This document shows, piece after piece, positions 16,224 to 24,340 of a stretch of 64,000 bases of DNA. Location: NCBI RefSeq assembly GCF_900105385.1, contig NZ_LT629772.1:1984001-2048000 (forward strand), in the 5' to 3' direction. Origin of the DNA: Microlunatus soli (GTDB lineage: Bacteria > Actinomycetota > Actinomycetes > Propionibacteriales > Propionibacteriaceae). The notes under the pieces were generated by a model, which was not told where the DNA came from, did not search any database, and worked only from the letters and a program-made list of their open reading frames with translations. The stretch's first letter is position 1. Every line of letters starts with the position of its first letter. The translations under genes and the position numbers were made by a program.

Positions 16224-16993
16224 TCAGCAGCTTCATGATCAGCAGGCCGCTACGTCGGCTGGTCCTGGCGATCACCGCGGTGCTGCTGGCGATCACCGGT
16301 CTCACCGTGCCCGGGCCATCCGCGGAGGCCGCCGCCCGAGCACCGATCATGGTCTCGATCGCCAATGTGGGCAGCGTTTCCCAGCCGGCCGTCGGCCGGA
16401 TCCTGCGCGACGTCAAGCCGCAGGTGATGGTCGTCAGTGAGGCGTACAACGCCGGGCCGCATCTGACCCGGCTGGGGCGGCAGTACCACTACCGGGTGAT
16501 CCAGTTCCACCGCGGGTACGGGGCGGAGGCTCCCGACGTCGCAATGCTCGTCCGGACCGACGTCGCGATCACGTCGACGGCGTTGATGAAGATGACCGTC
16601 GGGTGGTCCTACAACGGCAAGCAGCGGGCGCCGCGGCGCTATCCGGTGGTCGTCGTGCAGCACCTCGGCCGGACCTGGGACGTGATCGGTGTGCATCTTC
16701 CGCCCGGTGGTCCGGGCGGTGGCAATCGCCGTGCCTGGCTCGAATCGGCGAACCGGGTCGAGGGCTACGCGGCCGCCCATACGGCTCATCCGGTGGTCGC
16801 TGCTGGCGACTTCAACGCCGTGGCCGACAGCTGCGCGGCACACTTCAGTGGCTTCACCGTGCGCAAGGGTGCCAAGGTCGACCACGCGGCGGTGCGGAAG
16901 AGTCGCGGGACGACGATCGACACCGTCCGCACCCATCAGGTCCGCAACGCCAACAGCCACGGCTGGCTGACGTTCGGCCTCAGCGACGGCTGA
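16220..16993 (+). CDS. Secreted endonuclease/exonuclease/phosphatase-fold protein
   Basis: A 257-residue protein with a signal peptide (two positively charged residues, then a hydrophobic run ending Ala-Glu-Ala-Ala-Ala). Fold markers are Val-Val-Ser-Glu near residue 75, Val-Ile-Gly-Val-His-Leu-Pro-Pro, and Ala-Gly-Asp-Phe-Asn-Ala-Val, matching the metal and active-site blocks of the DNase I-like superfamily. The Ser-His-Gly-Trp-Leu ending resembles the final family His motif. It overlaps the previous gene by four bases (ATGA). A 15-base tandem duplication places two in-frame ATGs at 16220 and 16235. Confidence 0.78.
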   Translation: MISSFMISRPLRRLVLAITAVLLAITGLTVPGPSAEAAARAPIMVSIANVGSVSQPAVGRILRDVKPQVMVVSEAYNAGPHLTRLGRQYHYRVIQFHRGYGAEAPDVAMLVRTDVAITSTALMKMTVGWSYNGKQRAPRRYPVVVVQHLGRTWDVIGVHLPPGGPGGGNRRAWLESANRVEGYAAAHTAHPVVAAGDFNAVADSCAAHFSGFTVRKGAKVDHAAVRKSRGTTIDTVRTHQVRNANSHGWLTFGLSDG

Positions 16994-16997
16994 CCGG

Positions 16998-17498
16998 TCA
17001 GGACGAGACGCGCTTCAGCCGACCCCACTGGTAGGACTGCAGCGGATGACCTTCGGCCGCCCGGTCGAAGGTCCACAACAGGTCGCTCTCCACGTTGCCG
17101 TAGAGCCGATGCCCGGCGGTGTAGTCGGGGGCGGTCTTGGTCCGTGCCACCGCATCGGTGGCCAACTCGATCTTGGCGCCGCTGATGTGGCCGTACCAGA
17201 TCTCCACCACGCCGCTCGGGTGGCTCATCACCACTTCCAGCGACGCGTCCCGCTGCGGCCGCCAGAAACCGGTCTCCATCTCCAGCGGCTTGGTCGCCTT
17301 GCCCTCCTCGTCGACCTCGAAGGTCTGGGAGAAGTAGTGCAGGAAGTCACCACCGTTGTGGCTGATGTCGATGCGTTGGCCGAAGTCGCGGTCCTCGGTG
17401 CCGGGATAGCTGCTCTTGCCTGCGCCTTCCCAACTGCCGATCATCCACGCCAGGGCGACCAGTTCCGGGTTGAGGTCGGACGGAATCTCGAATGCCAC
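16998..17498 (-). CDS. Nitrobindin-like heme-binding beta-barrel (FABP-like) protein
   Basis: A 166-residue cytoplasmic protein. It opens with Trp-Met-Ile-Gly-Ser-Trp-Glu-Gly-Ala-Gly-Lys near residues 18-28, the nitrobindin GxWxGxG signature, and contains Gly-Asp-Phe-Leu-His-Tyr and Glu-Thr-Gly-Phe-Trp-Arg. In this family a conserved C-terminal His is usually the heme ligand; the His of Gly-His-Pro near 152 is a candidate. Members bind ferric heme and convert peroxynitrite. It converges on the secreted hydrolase gene with only four bases between stops. Confidence 0.85.
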   Translation of the reverse strand: MAFEIPSDLNPELVALAWMIGSWEGAGKSSYPGTEDRDFGQRIDISHNGGDFLHYFSQTFEVDEEGKATKPLEMETGFWRPQRDASLEVVMSHPSGVVEIWYGHISGAKIELATDAVARTKTAPDYTAGHRLYGNVESDLLWTFDRAAEGHPLQSYQWGRLKRVSS

Positions 17499-17562
17499 CG
17501 CTCAAGGATGGCATATCGCCGAGGTCGGGCCGCTGGTCAGCCGGTGCACCGGGGGCGTCCGG

Positions 17563-18060
17563 TCAGTTGCCGAGGTTGCGTTCCAGCAGGAAGCTGACCG
17601 TCGCGTAGGACCGATTCGGCCCGACCGGCCAGCCGTCCAGCTCCGATCCGATCCGCCGATAGCCGAGGCGGTGGTAGAGCGCAGCAGCGCGCGGGTTGTC
17701 GTGTTCGACGGCCAGCACGGCACGGGTCAGCCCGTGACCGCGCACCTGTGCCTCCAGGGCAGCGATCAGGATGGTGCCCAGACCGAGCGACTGCCACGAC
17801 TCGCGGACCGAGAGCATGGTCAGCTCCCCGGCTCCGGGTCGCTTGGTCAGATCGACGGCTCCGACCGCCACCGTACGCGCCGTCCCGGCCGGTCCTGATC
17901 GGCCGGCCGTGATCACCAGCACCGCCATCTCATCGACGTAGCTGCGCTGGACGGCACGGGCCAACGCGTCGATGTGTTCGGCGCCGCCGGACCATTCCAG
18001 CTCGACCAGATCCTCCGGCTCGGCCGTCCGCACCGCGTACGGCACCACCAACTGCTCCAC
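17563..18060 (-). CDS. GNAT-family N-acetyltransferase
   Basis: A 165-residue acetyltransferase. The acetyl-CoA loop is Gln-Ser-Leu-Gly-Leu-Gly-Thr near residue 95, followed by Val-Leu-Ala-Val-Glu-His-Asp-Asn and Ala-Leu-Tyr-His-Arg-Leu-Gly-Tyr. The GTG at 18060 is preferred because it starts at the family N-terminus (Glu-Gln-Leu-Val-Val-Pro-Tyr), while longer frames enter the divergent reductase gene. The acceptor substrate is unknown. Confidence 0.85.
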   Translation of the reverse strand: MEQLVVPYAVRTAEPEDLVELEWSGGAEHIDALARAVQRSYVDEMAVLVITAGRSGPAGTARTVAVGAVDLTKRPGAGELTMLSVRESWQSLGLGTILIAALEAQVRGHGLTRAVLAVEHDNPRAAALYHRLGYRRIGSELDGWPVGPNRSYATVSFLLERNLGN

Positions 18061-18168
18061 GCCCAGCCCCTTTCGGCAGGTTCGCTCCGCTCCTGCAGGT
18101 CCGATCCTCCGCCCGAACATCGGACCTGCGCGGGAACCGTAGCGGGTCGACGAATAGGGTCGATACCC

Positions 18169-19254
18169 GTGACGCGATATGTGTTCATCGGAGCGGGCGC
18201 GATCGGCAGCGCGGTGGGCGGTCTGCTCGCTGCCCGGGGCACTGATGTGCTGATGGTCGCGCGGGGTGATCATGGCCGGGCGATGGCAGCCGGCGGTCTG
18301 CGGCTGCGGACGCCCGAGGAGACCGTCTCGGTGCGACCGCCGACGGTGACCGGGCCGGACGGCGTCGTGCTGCGGCCCGATGACGTGCTGGTCTTGACCA
18401 CCAAGACCCATCAGGCCGAGGCGGCCATCGACCAGTGGGCCGACGTCGAGGTCCACGACGGCGACACCGTACGAGGTCGGGCGGCCGACCTGCTGCCGAT
18501 CATCACGGCCCTGAACGGCGTCGCCAGCGAGGAGATCGCGCTGCGCTACTTCGCCCGGGTCTACGCCGCCTGCGTGATGATGCCGGCCGCGATGATCGAT
18601 CCCGGCGAGGTGATCCTGCGTGGCACACCGCAGCGCGGCGTCTTCCATCTCGGACGCTATCCGACGTTGCCTGCCGACGATCCGGATCGCCGCGAGGCCG
18701 ACGCCCGGTGGTTGTCCGGACTGGCCGCGGACTGGGATGCGGCCGGTTGCCACGTCACCACCCCGGACGCGGTGATGGACTGGAAGTATCGCAAGCTCCT
18801 TTCCAATCTCGGCAACGTGTTCGATGCCCTGTTGGCCGATCCGGGCGAGGCCGGCGACCTGCGCCGCGCCGCCGAAGCGGAGGCCCGCCGGATCCTCGAC
18901 GCGGCCGGCATCGGCTACATCAGCGACGAGACCGACAACGCCGCCCGCCGGCCGCACTTCTCGGTGGCGAAGGTGCCCGGCACTCCGGACCGGATCGGCG
19001 GCTCCAGTTGGCAGTCCCTGATGCGGGGCACCGGCACCATCGAGACCGACTACCTGAACGGCGAGATCGCCCTGATCGCTCGGCGGACTGGCGACGCGGC
19101 ACCGTTGAACGCCCGGTTGACCGCACTCGCCCGCCGAGCTGCCCGCAACGGCCTGCGGCCCGGAGCGATCACGATCGATCGGCTGACCGACGAGCTACGC
19201 GACGCCCTGCCCGGAACCAGTCTGCCCGGAACCAGTCTGCCCGAACCGGTCTGA
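18169..19254 (+). CDS. PanE/ApbA-family ketopantoate reductase-like protein
   Basis: A 361-residue NAD(P)H-dependent reductase. The nucleotide motif Gly-Ala-Gly-Ala-Ile-Gly-Ser lies at residues 7-13. The C-terminal helical domain holds [13 protein letters not shown], where the Lys and Asn match PanE active-site residues. It is longer than PanE of E. coli (about 300), so it may act on a related 2-oxo acid. The GTG follows TAGGGT by eight bases, suggesting a leaderless start. The last codons are a small tandem repeat (Leu-Pro-Gly-Thr-Ser twice), slippage-like. dtd follows 43 bases later. Confidence 0.85.
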   Translation: MTRYVFIGAGAIGSAVGGLLAARGTDVLMVARGDHGRAMAAGGLRLRTPEETVSVRPPTVTGPDGVVLRPDDVLVLTTKTHQAEAAIDQWADVEVHDGDTVRGRAADLLPIITALNGVASEEIALRYFARVYAACVMMPAAMIDPGEVILRGTPQRGVFHLGRYPTLPADDPDRREADARWLSGLAADWDAAGCHVTTPDAVMDWKYRKLLSNLGNVFDALLADPGEAGDLRRAAEAEARRILDAAGIGYISDETDNAARRPHFSVAKVPGTPDRIGGSSWQSLMRGTGTIETDYLNGEIALIARRTGDAAPLNARLTALARRAARNGLRPGAITIDRLTDELRDALPGTSLPGTSLPEPV

Positions 19255-19297
19255 CCGAACCGGTCCGCTCGCACCCTCCGAGGAGCCCAGATCCCTG

Positions 19298-19735
19298 ATG
19301 AGATTGGTGATCCAGCGTGTCAGCCGTGCCGCCGTCGAGGTCGACGGGGTGGTTGTCGGCGCCGTCGACGAGCCGGGCTTGTTGATCTTGGTCGGCGTCA
19401 CCCACGACGACACCGAGGAGGTCGCGGCCAAACTTGCGGCCAAGGCGTGGTCGCTGCGGATCATGGCCGATGAGAAGTCCGCCTCCGACCTGGCTGCACC
19501 GATCCTGGTGGTCAGTCAGTTCACCCTGTACGCCGACACCCGCAAGGGCCGCCGGCCGTCCTGGAACGCCGCGGCACCCGGGCCGGTCAGCGAGCCGTTG
19601 GTCGAGCATTTCGTCCGGTGCCTGCGAGAGCTCGGCGCCCGGGTGGAGACCGGCCGGTTCGGCGCCCAGATGGAGGTTTCGCTGACCAACGACGGCCCGG
19701 TGACAATTCTTCTCGATTCCGATACCTCACGCTGA
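19298..19735 (+). CDS. dtd: D-aminoacyl-tRNA deacylase
   Basis: A 145-residue enzyme that removes D-amino acids (and glycine) from mischarged tRNA. The family motif Ser-Gln-Phe-Thr-Leu-Tyr-Ala-Asp is complete near residue 71, and the cross-subunit motif appears as Asn-Asp-Gly-Pro-Val-Thr near the C-terminus, where Gly-Pro is the cis dipeptide used for chiral proofreading. Full length for the family. It closely follows the PanE-like gene and probably shares its transcript. Confidence 0.95.
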   Translation: MRLVIQRVSRAAVEVDGVVVGAVDEPGLLILVGVTHDDTEEVAAKLAAKAWSLRIMADEKSASDLAAPILVVSQFTLYADTRKGRRPSWNAAAPGPVSEPLVEHFVRCLRELGARVETGRFGAQMEVSLTNDGPVTILLDSDTSR

Positions 19736-19814
19736 GGACACACTCAGCGCAATCCCTTTGCTTCGCCCCCCGAACGCGCGACTATGTGAGGTGAGGCGGA
19801 GAAGGGAGTCTTCG

Positions 19815-21359
19815 ATGGCTACCGTACGTTCGACCTCGCTACCTGACGGCGGGAATGCCCAGCCAGGCAACGGGGAGCACGACGACCTGAAGTTGCCCGA
19901 TCACGGCCGGTCCGGCCAGCAGGCCCGGACGGCCCAGCAGGACCCGACGACCCAGGCCCCGGAACACTACGACCTGATCGTGGTCGGCGCCGGCGCCGCA
20001 GGGATCGCCGCGGCCCGGACCGCGCGGAGATCGGATGCCCGGGTGCTGATGGTGACCCGTGGCAGACCCGGGCAGAGCTCACAGTGGTCGGGCACGGTCC
20101 CGACCAAGGCGCTGATCGCCGCCGCCCGGACCGCGCAGCTGATGCGGACCGCGGATCGGTTCGGGATCACTCCGGTCGAGCCCGACATCAACTTCGGCCA
20201 CCTGACCGAGGCGATCCGGGACCGGATCACCACCGCCGCACCGGACGAGTCGGTCGGCAGCCTGCGCGAGCAGGGCATCGATCTCGTGTTCGGCACGGCC
20301 CGCTTCGGCGGCGAGGCGACGCTGACGGTCGACGACGTTCCGTACGCCTTCTCCCGCGCCGTGATCGCCACCGGCTCGGCACCGGCGATGCCGCCGATCC
20401 CGGGACTTGCCGACAGCGCCCCGATGACACCGGAATCCCTGTGGGACCTGCGATTCCTGCCCGAACGCCTGACCCTGATCGGCGGCGGACCGACCGGCTG
20501 CGAGCTCGGCCAGGCCTTCGCCCGGCTCGGCAGTCAAGTGATGATCATCGAGCAGCAGGACCGGCTGCTGCCGCGTGAGGAACCGGAGGTCTCACGGCTG
20601 ATCGCATCCCGGCTCACCGACGAGGGCGTCCAGATCGTCACCGGCACGACGGTCCAACGCGTGACGTCGTACCGCAAGCACTGCCGGTTGACCGTCGGTC
20701 AGGCAGATCGCTCGGATGCGCGCGAGATCGAGGCCGGGATGATCTTGGTCGCGGCCGGTCGTCGACCGGCGACGGTCGGCCTGGATCTGGCCCGGGCGGG
20801 CGTCTTTCCCAACGCCAACGGCTACATCGACACCGACGACCGGCTGCGCACCAGCAACCGGCGGATCTTCGCCGCCGGTGACGTCCTCGGCGGTCGGCCG
20901 CTGGCCAGCCTGGCCGGCCTGGACGGTGAGATCGCCGGCAACAACGCCACCTCCAGTCGCGCCCGGACGGCACACCACGAGCTCGGCCCGCAGGTCGTCT
21001 TCACCGATCCCGAGGTCGGCCGGATCGGGCACACCGAGGCGTCGGCGCGGGCCGTGCTCGGCGATTGGCTGCGGATCCGCACCTCCAACCGGCGGGTCGA
21101 CCGGGCGATCGCGGAGAACGAACCGGCCGGGCTGACCAAGATCATCAGCAACGGTCATGGCCGGATGGTCGGGGCCACGGTTGTCTCGCCGAGGGCCGGT
21201 GAGGTGATCACCGAGTTGGCGACGGTGTTGCAGCACGGCGGTCGGATCCGGGAACTGGCCGACGTGCCGCACGCCTACCCGACCTGGTCCGACGAGATCT
21301 ACAACGCGGCCCAGGCCGAGCAGTCCGAACGGCAACAGACGTTGCTCAGCCGGCGCTGA
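19815..21359 (+). CDS. Pyridine nucleotide-disulfide oxidoreductase homologue lacking the redox cysteines
   Basis: A 514-residue flavoprotein with the lipoamide dehydrogenase/mercuric reductase architecture. After a 50-residue disordered Gly/Gln-rich N-terminus come the FAD motif Val-Val-Gly-Ala-Gly-Ala-Ala-Gly, the NAD(P) motif Ile-Gly-Gly-Gly-Pro-Thr-Gly-Cys-Glu and the second FAD motif Ile-Phe-Ala-Ala-Gly-Asp-Val. The usual Cys-x4-Cys before Pro-Ser/Thr-Lys-Ala-Leu is replaced by Ser-Gln-Trp-Ser-Gly-Thr, so no active disulfide can form. In the C-terminal interface, the catalytic His-Pro-Thr region reads Tyr-Pro-Thr-Trp-Ser-Asp. It may be a quinone/dye reductase or transhydrogenase-like enzyme. 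Start at ATG 19815 after GAGAAGGGAG. Confidence 0.85.
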   Translation: MATVRSTSLPDGGNAQPGNGEHDDLKLPDHGRSGQQARTAQQDPTTQAPEHYDLIVVGAGAAGIAAARTARRSDARVLMVTRGRPGQSSQWSGTVPTKALIAAARTAQLMRTADRFGITPVEPDINFGHLTEAIRDRITTAAPDESVGSLREQGIDLVFGTARFGGEATLTVDDVPYAFSRAVIATGSAPAMPPIPGLADSAPMTPESLWDLRFLPERLTLIGGGPTGCELGQAFARLGSQVMIIEQQDRLLPREEPEVSRLIASRLTDEGVQIVTGTTVQRVTSYRKHCRLTVGQADRSDAREIEAGMILVAAGRRPATVGLDLARAGVFPNANGYIDTDDRLRTSNRRIFAAGDVLGGRPLASLAGLDGEIAGNNATSSRARTAHHELGPQVVFTDPEVGRIGHTEASARAVLGDWLRIRTSNRRVDRAIAENEPAGLTKIISNGHGRMVGATVVSPRAGEVITELATVLQHGGRIRELADVPHAYPTWSDEIYNAAQAEQSERQQTLLSRR

Positions 21360-21391
21360 CACCGCCGGGCGCAAGGACCCTCAACGCAAGC

Positions 21392-21453
21392 AAGGGCCCT
21401 GAGCTTGTCGAAGGGTTGGGTTGACAGTCCTTCGACAGACTCAGGACCCTTGG
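21392..21453. repeat. Inverted pair of the CCTGAGC-TGTCGAAGG repeat at a convergent gene end
   Basis: Left arm AAGGGCCCTGAGCTTGTCGA and a right arm ending TCAGGACCCTTGG pair with a short loop (TTGGGTTGACAG). It lies between the stops of the flavoprotein gene and the DUF1416 gene and probably ends both transcripts. Confidence 0.85.
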
Positions 21454-21468
21454 TCCTGCGGAGTTCTC

Positions 21469-21768
21469 TCAGGCGTCGAGGTCGATGTCGAGCTCGACGA
21501 CGTTGCCGATGCTGGCGACGACGGCGCGATCGACACTGACACCGGGCGCCAGCGTGCGCAGTGTCCAGCGACCGTCGCCGGCGAAGAACCGGTACTCGCC
21601 GTTGTCGGAGGTCGGCACCTCGGCGGTGAACTCACCGCTGGCGTCGAGCAGCCGGACGTAGGCCGAGCCGACCGGGTTGCCGCCGCGCAGCACGCGGCCC
21701 TGGATCACTGCCTGGGTGGACAGATCGACGCCGGCCAGATCGGCGGGCTTGGTGGTTGCGCCGCACAT
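21469..21768 (-). CDS. DUF1416 protein (SseC-like) of the sulfurtransferase operon
   Basis: A 99-residue protein beginning Met-Cys-Gly, with Gly-Arg-Val-Leu, Ala-Tyr-Val-Arg-Leu-Leu-Asp and Glu-Phe-Thr-Ala-Glu-Val, then Arg-Phe-Phe-Ala and Trp-Thr-Leu-Arg; this is the DUF1416 beta-sandwich. In Mycobacterium the same family (SseC) lies directly downstream of a CysA2/CysA3-type rhodanese, as here with a 37-base gap. Its biochemical role is unknown; the conserved second-position Cys invites a role in sulfur relay. Confidence 0.9.
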   Translation of the reverse strand: MCGATTKPADLAGVDLSTQAVIQGRVLRGGNPVGSAYVRLLDASGEFTAEVPTSDNGEYRFFAGDGRWTLRTLAPGVSVDRAVVASIGNVVELDIDLDA

Positions 21769-21805
21769 GGTCGCTCCTGTGATGGGTGGTGGATGGAAGG
21801 GGTGG

Positions 21806-22654
21806 TCAGGCCTGGCCGGGCTCGTCGCCGAGCGCCACCGGGACGCCGACCAGCGAGCCGTACTCGGTCCAGGAACCGTCGTAGTTCTTCACGTTGGCCT
21901 GGTCGAGCAGCTCGTGCAGCACGAACCAGGTGTGCGCACTACGCTCGCCGATCCGGCAGTAGGCGATGGTGTCCTTGCCGAAGTCGAGACCGGCGTCACC
22001 GTAGATCTGCTTCAGCTCGTCCTCGCCCCGGAAGGTGCCGTCGTCGTTGGCCGACTTGCTCCACGGCACGTTGACCGCGGTCGGGACGTGACCGGCGCGC
22101 TGGGCCGACTCCTGCGGCAGGTGCGCCGGGGCCAGCAGCCGACCGGCGTACTCGTCAGGGCTGCGCACGTCGACCAGGTTGAGCGAGCCGATCGCCTCGA
22201 CGGTGTCGTCACGGAACGCCCGGATCGCCAGATCCGGATCCTTGGCGGTGTAGGACGTGCTGTCCCGCTTCACCTCGTCCTTGTTGAGCTCGCGGGCATC
22301 CAGCTCCCACTTCTTGCGGCCGCCGTCGAGCAGCTTGACGTCGGCATGGCCGTAGAGCTTGAAGTACCAGTAGGCGTACGCGGCGAACCAGTTGTTGTTG
22401 CCGCCGTACAGCACCACGGTGTCGTCGTTGCCGACGCCCCGCTCGCTGAGCAGCTTCTCGAACTGCTCCTTGTTGACGAAGTCACGCCGGACCGGATCCT
22501 GGAGGTCGGTCTTCCAGTCCAGCTTGATGGCGCCCTTGATGTGGCCACCGTCGTAGGCCGTGGTGTCCTCGTCGACCTCGATCAGGACGATCTTGTCGTC
22601 GTCGAGATGCTCGGCAACCCAATCGGCGTCGACGAGTGCTTGGTCCCTGCTCAT
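21806..22654 (-). CDS. Thiosulfate/3-mercaptopyruvate sulfurtransferase (two-domain rhodanese)
   Basis: A 282-residue enzyme with an inactive N-terminal and an active C-terminal rhodanese domain. The active loop is Cys-Arg-Ile-Gly-Glu-Arg-Ser with the persulfide Cys at residue 233, followed by Ala-His-Thr-Trp-Phe. The rhodanese signature Val-Asp-Val-Arg-Ser-Pro-Asp-Glu-Tyr is present as Val-Asp-Val-Arg. It is the first large gene of an operon with DUF1416. A short cysteine-containing reading frame lies about 170 bases upstream, suggesting attenuation control by cysteine supply. Confidence 0.93.
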   Translation of the reverse strand: MSRDQALVDADWVAEHLDDDKIVLIEVDEDTTAYDGGHIKGAIKLDWKTDLQDPVRRDFVNKEQFEKLLSERGVGNDDTVVLYGGNNNWFAAYAYWYFKLYGHADVKLLDGGRKKWELDARELNKDEVKRDSTSYTAKDPDLAIRAFRDDTVEAIGSLNLVDVRSPDEYAGRLLAPAHLPQESAQRAGHVPTAVNVPWSKSANDDGTFRGEDELKQIYGDAGLDFGKDTIAYCRIGERSAHTWFVLHELLDQANVKNYDGSWTEYGSLVGVPVALGDEPGQA

Positions 22655-22828
22655 GTGCGTTCTCCTGTGGTTCGGTTCACGATGCGGTCTGAGGTGCTCG
22701 GTATCCGGTCGGCTGGCACTGCCGGGCGGGACGGGAAACCGACCTCTCAGGCCGACCGCGGAAACGAGATGTCAGATCTCAGCAGGACGGCATCGAAGCG
22801 GGCCGTCGCCGAAAACAGCGCTGGTCCG

Positions 22829-22921
22829 TCAGCTCACACGACACAACGACGAACGCATCCGGCCGAAGTCGGTGGCCAGGCGTCGGGTGAGCAAGGGCGC
22901 CCACGCAGTCGTCGCGATCAC
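22829..22921 (-). CDS. Putative leaderless leader peptide upstream of the sulfurtransferase operon
   Basis: A 30-codon frame starts at GTG 22921 and ends at 22829. Its C-terminal half reads Leu-Leu-Thr-Arg-Arg-Leu-Ala-Thr-Asp-Phe-Gly-Arg, then Ser-Ser-Leu-Cys-Arg-Val-Ser-stop, which resembles the short Arg-rich peptides ending in Cys found upstream of sulfur genes in Actinobacteria. A TAGGGT element ends seven bases before the GTG and a TTGGCG lies 17 bases further up, so the mRNA would begin at the start codon. Ribosome stalling at the near-terminal Cys could sense cysteine. A shorter TTG start at 22894 is possible. Confidence 0.5.
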   Translation of the reverse strand: MIATTAWAPLLTRRLATDFGRMRSSLCRVS

Positions 22922-22928
22922 ATCGGTC

Positions 22929-22957
22929 ACCCTAGAACGCCCGGAAGGCCCCGCCAA
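22929..22957 (-). promoter_or_regulatory. Promoter of the leader peptide-sulfurtransferase operon
   Basis: On the minus strand TTGGCG (22957-22952) and TAGGGT (22934-22929) are separated by exactly 17 bases, an SigA-type arrangement. The expected start of transcription falls at or within a base or two of the GTG at 22921. Confidence 0.55.
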
Positions 22958-23126
22958 CAGGTTGTCTCGTATAACGGTACGCGCGTCTGCATTCTGGACG
23001 AGTGCGGTCGCCCCGGAACGTCCTCCGCTCGACGACAACGACGCGCAGTAGGGGGTGCCGGTCCGCCGGAGTTCGACAGCGGTACGTAAGCTTCACGGCA
23101 GATTTCGGCAAGGACATGACCGCCGG

Positions 23127-23387
23127 TCAGCGCCGACCGCCGGCGAACGGCGGCAGCACCTCAACGGTCACATCGCTGTCCAACGGCCGCTGTTGATCTT
23201 GCTCGTGCAGCACCCGGCCGTCGATCAGAAAACTGCAACTGACAAGCACATCGGCCAGTCGCGAGTCCTCGCGCCCGGCACCGGCCGCAGCGACGGCAGC
23301 GGCGATGGTGGGAGCCTGCAAGACCTCTGTTTCGACGCCCGCCGCCGCCCTCGCACCTGCCCAGTAGTGCAGGACCACATTCGTCAT
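23127..23387 (-). CDS. MoaD/ThiS-family ubiquitin-like sulfur carrier protein
   Basis: An 86-residue beta-grasp protein. It opens with Val-Val-Leu-His-Tyr-Trp-Ala-Gly-Ala-Arg and closes with Val-Glu-Val-Leu-Pro-Pro-Phe-Ala-Gly-Gly-Arg-Arg. The MoaD/ThiS Pro-Pro-x-x-Gly-Gly tail is intact except for two arginines after the Gly-Gly, so trimming would be needed before adenylation, or this protein is not a thiocarboxylate donor. It starts at ATG 23387 after GGGGGAG. The neighbouring sulfurtransferase could load sulfur on it. It diverges from glnR. Confidence 0.82.
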   Translation of the reverse strand: MTNVVLHYWAGARAAAGVETEVLQAPTIAAAVAAAGAGREDSRLADVLVSCSFLIDGRVLHEQDQQRPLDSDVTVEVLPPFAGGRR

Positions 23388-23503
23388 GAGGGTATTCTCT
23401 CCCCCAAGCGCCGGGGCTCGGAGGACAACTCCGGGCCCCGATTTGTTGTCACGCACTTCGTCCGATGTTCAGCCACCGCAGCGTTCCAGCCTCGGGAGGA
23501 CCT

Positions 23504-24208
23504 ATGGCCACCCTGCTGCTCCTGACCAACGACATGCAGGTCTCCACCGATGTCCTGCCTGCCCTCGAACTCCTCAGCCATCAGGTTCGGGTCACCTCTG
23601 CCGAGCCGACCGCCCTGCTCGACGCACCGCAGGCCGATGTCATCCTGCTCGACGCCCGCCGCGATCTGGTCGGCGCGCGGTCGCTGTGCCGGCTGATCCA
23701 GACGACCGGCAAGGAAGCGCCACTGATCGTGATCGTCAACGACGGTGGCCTGGCCGCTCTCACCAACGACTGGGGATTCGACGATCTGCTGCTGTCCGGT
23801 GCGGGTCCGGCCGAGGTCGACGCACGGATCCGGCTCGCGATGTCACCGAGCGGGCCGACCGAGGACGATCAACTCATCCACACCGGCAACATCGTGATCG
23901 ACGAGGCCGGCTATTCGGCCAAACTGAACGGACAGCAACTCGACCTCACCTACACCGAATTCGAGTTGCTGAAGTATCTGGCCCAGCATCCCGGCCGGGT
24001 GTTCAGCCGGCAGCAACTGCTCAGCGACGTCTGGGGCTATGACTACTACGGCGGCACCCGGACCGTCGACGTCCACGTACGACGCCTGCGAGCCAAGCTC
24101 GGACCCGAGTACGAGTCGGTGATCGGGACCGTCCGCAACGTCGGTTACCGCTTCGTGGTGCCTGCCGAGGAGGCTCCGGCGCCGTCCCGGATCGCGTCGA
24201 AGTCCTGA
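23504..24208 (+). CDS. glnR: Nitrogen regulator GlnR (OmpR-type orphan response regulator)
   Basis: A 234-residue regulator. It matches actinobacterial GlnR throughout: Leu-Leu-Leu-Leu-Thr-Asn at the start, Asp-Val-Ile-Leu-Leu-Asp around the receiver Asp, and a winged-helix domain with Phe-Glu-Leu-Leu-Lys-Tyr-Leu, Trp-Gly-Tyr-Asp-Tyr-Tyr-Gly-Gly and Val-Asp-Val-His-Val-Arg-Arg-Leu-Arg. GlnR controls ammonium assimilation and nitrogen-source genes and works without a cognate kinase. ATG 23504 follows a GGGAGGA site. In Mycobacterium its homologue (Rv0818) also lies close to the SseC/CysA2 genes. Confidence 0.93.
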   Translation: MATLLLLTNDMQVSTDVLPALELLSHQVRVTSAEPTALLDAPQADVILLDARRDLVGARSLCRLIQTTGKEAPLIVIVNDGGLAALTNDWGFDDLLLSGAGPAEVDARIRLAMSPSGPTEDDQLIHTGNIVIDEAGYSAKLNGQQLDLTYTEFELLKYLAQHPGRVFSRQQLLSDVWGYDYYGGTRTVDVHVRRLRAKLGPEYESVIGTVRNVGYRFVVPAEEAPAPSRIASKS

Positions 24209-24340
24209 CCCGCCATCCCAGCCACCGTCGCCCAGCCACTGCCGCCCAGCCACCGGCGAGGACAAGGAAGCGACTCCGCCGAGGACACCGACAACGAATA
24301 GACTCGACCACACGGTTCCGACGGCCCAGGAGGGGTAGGG

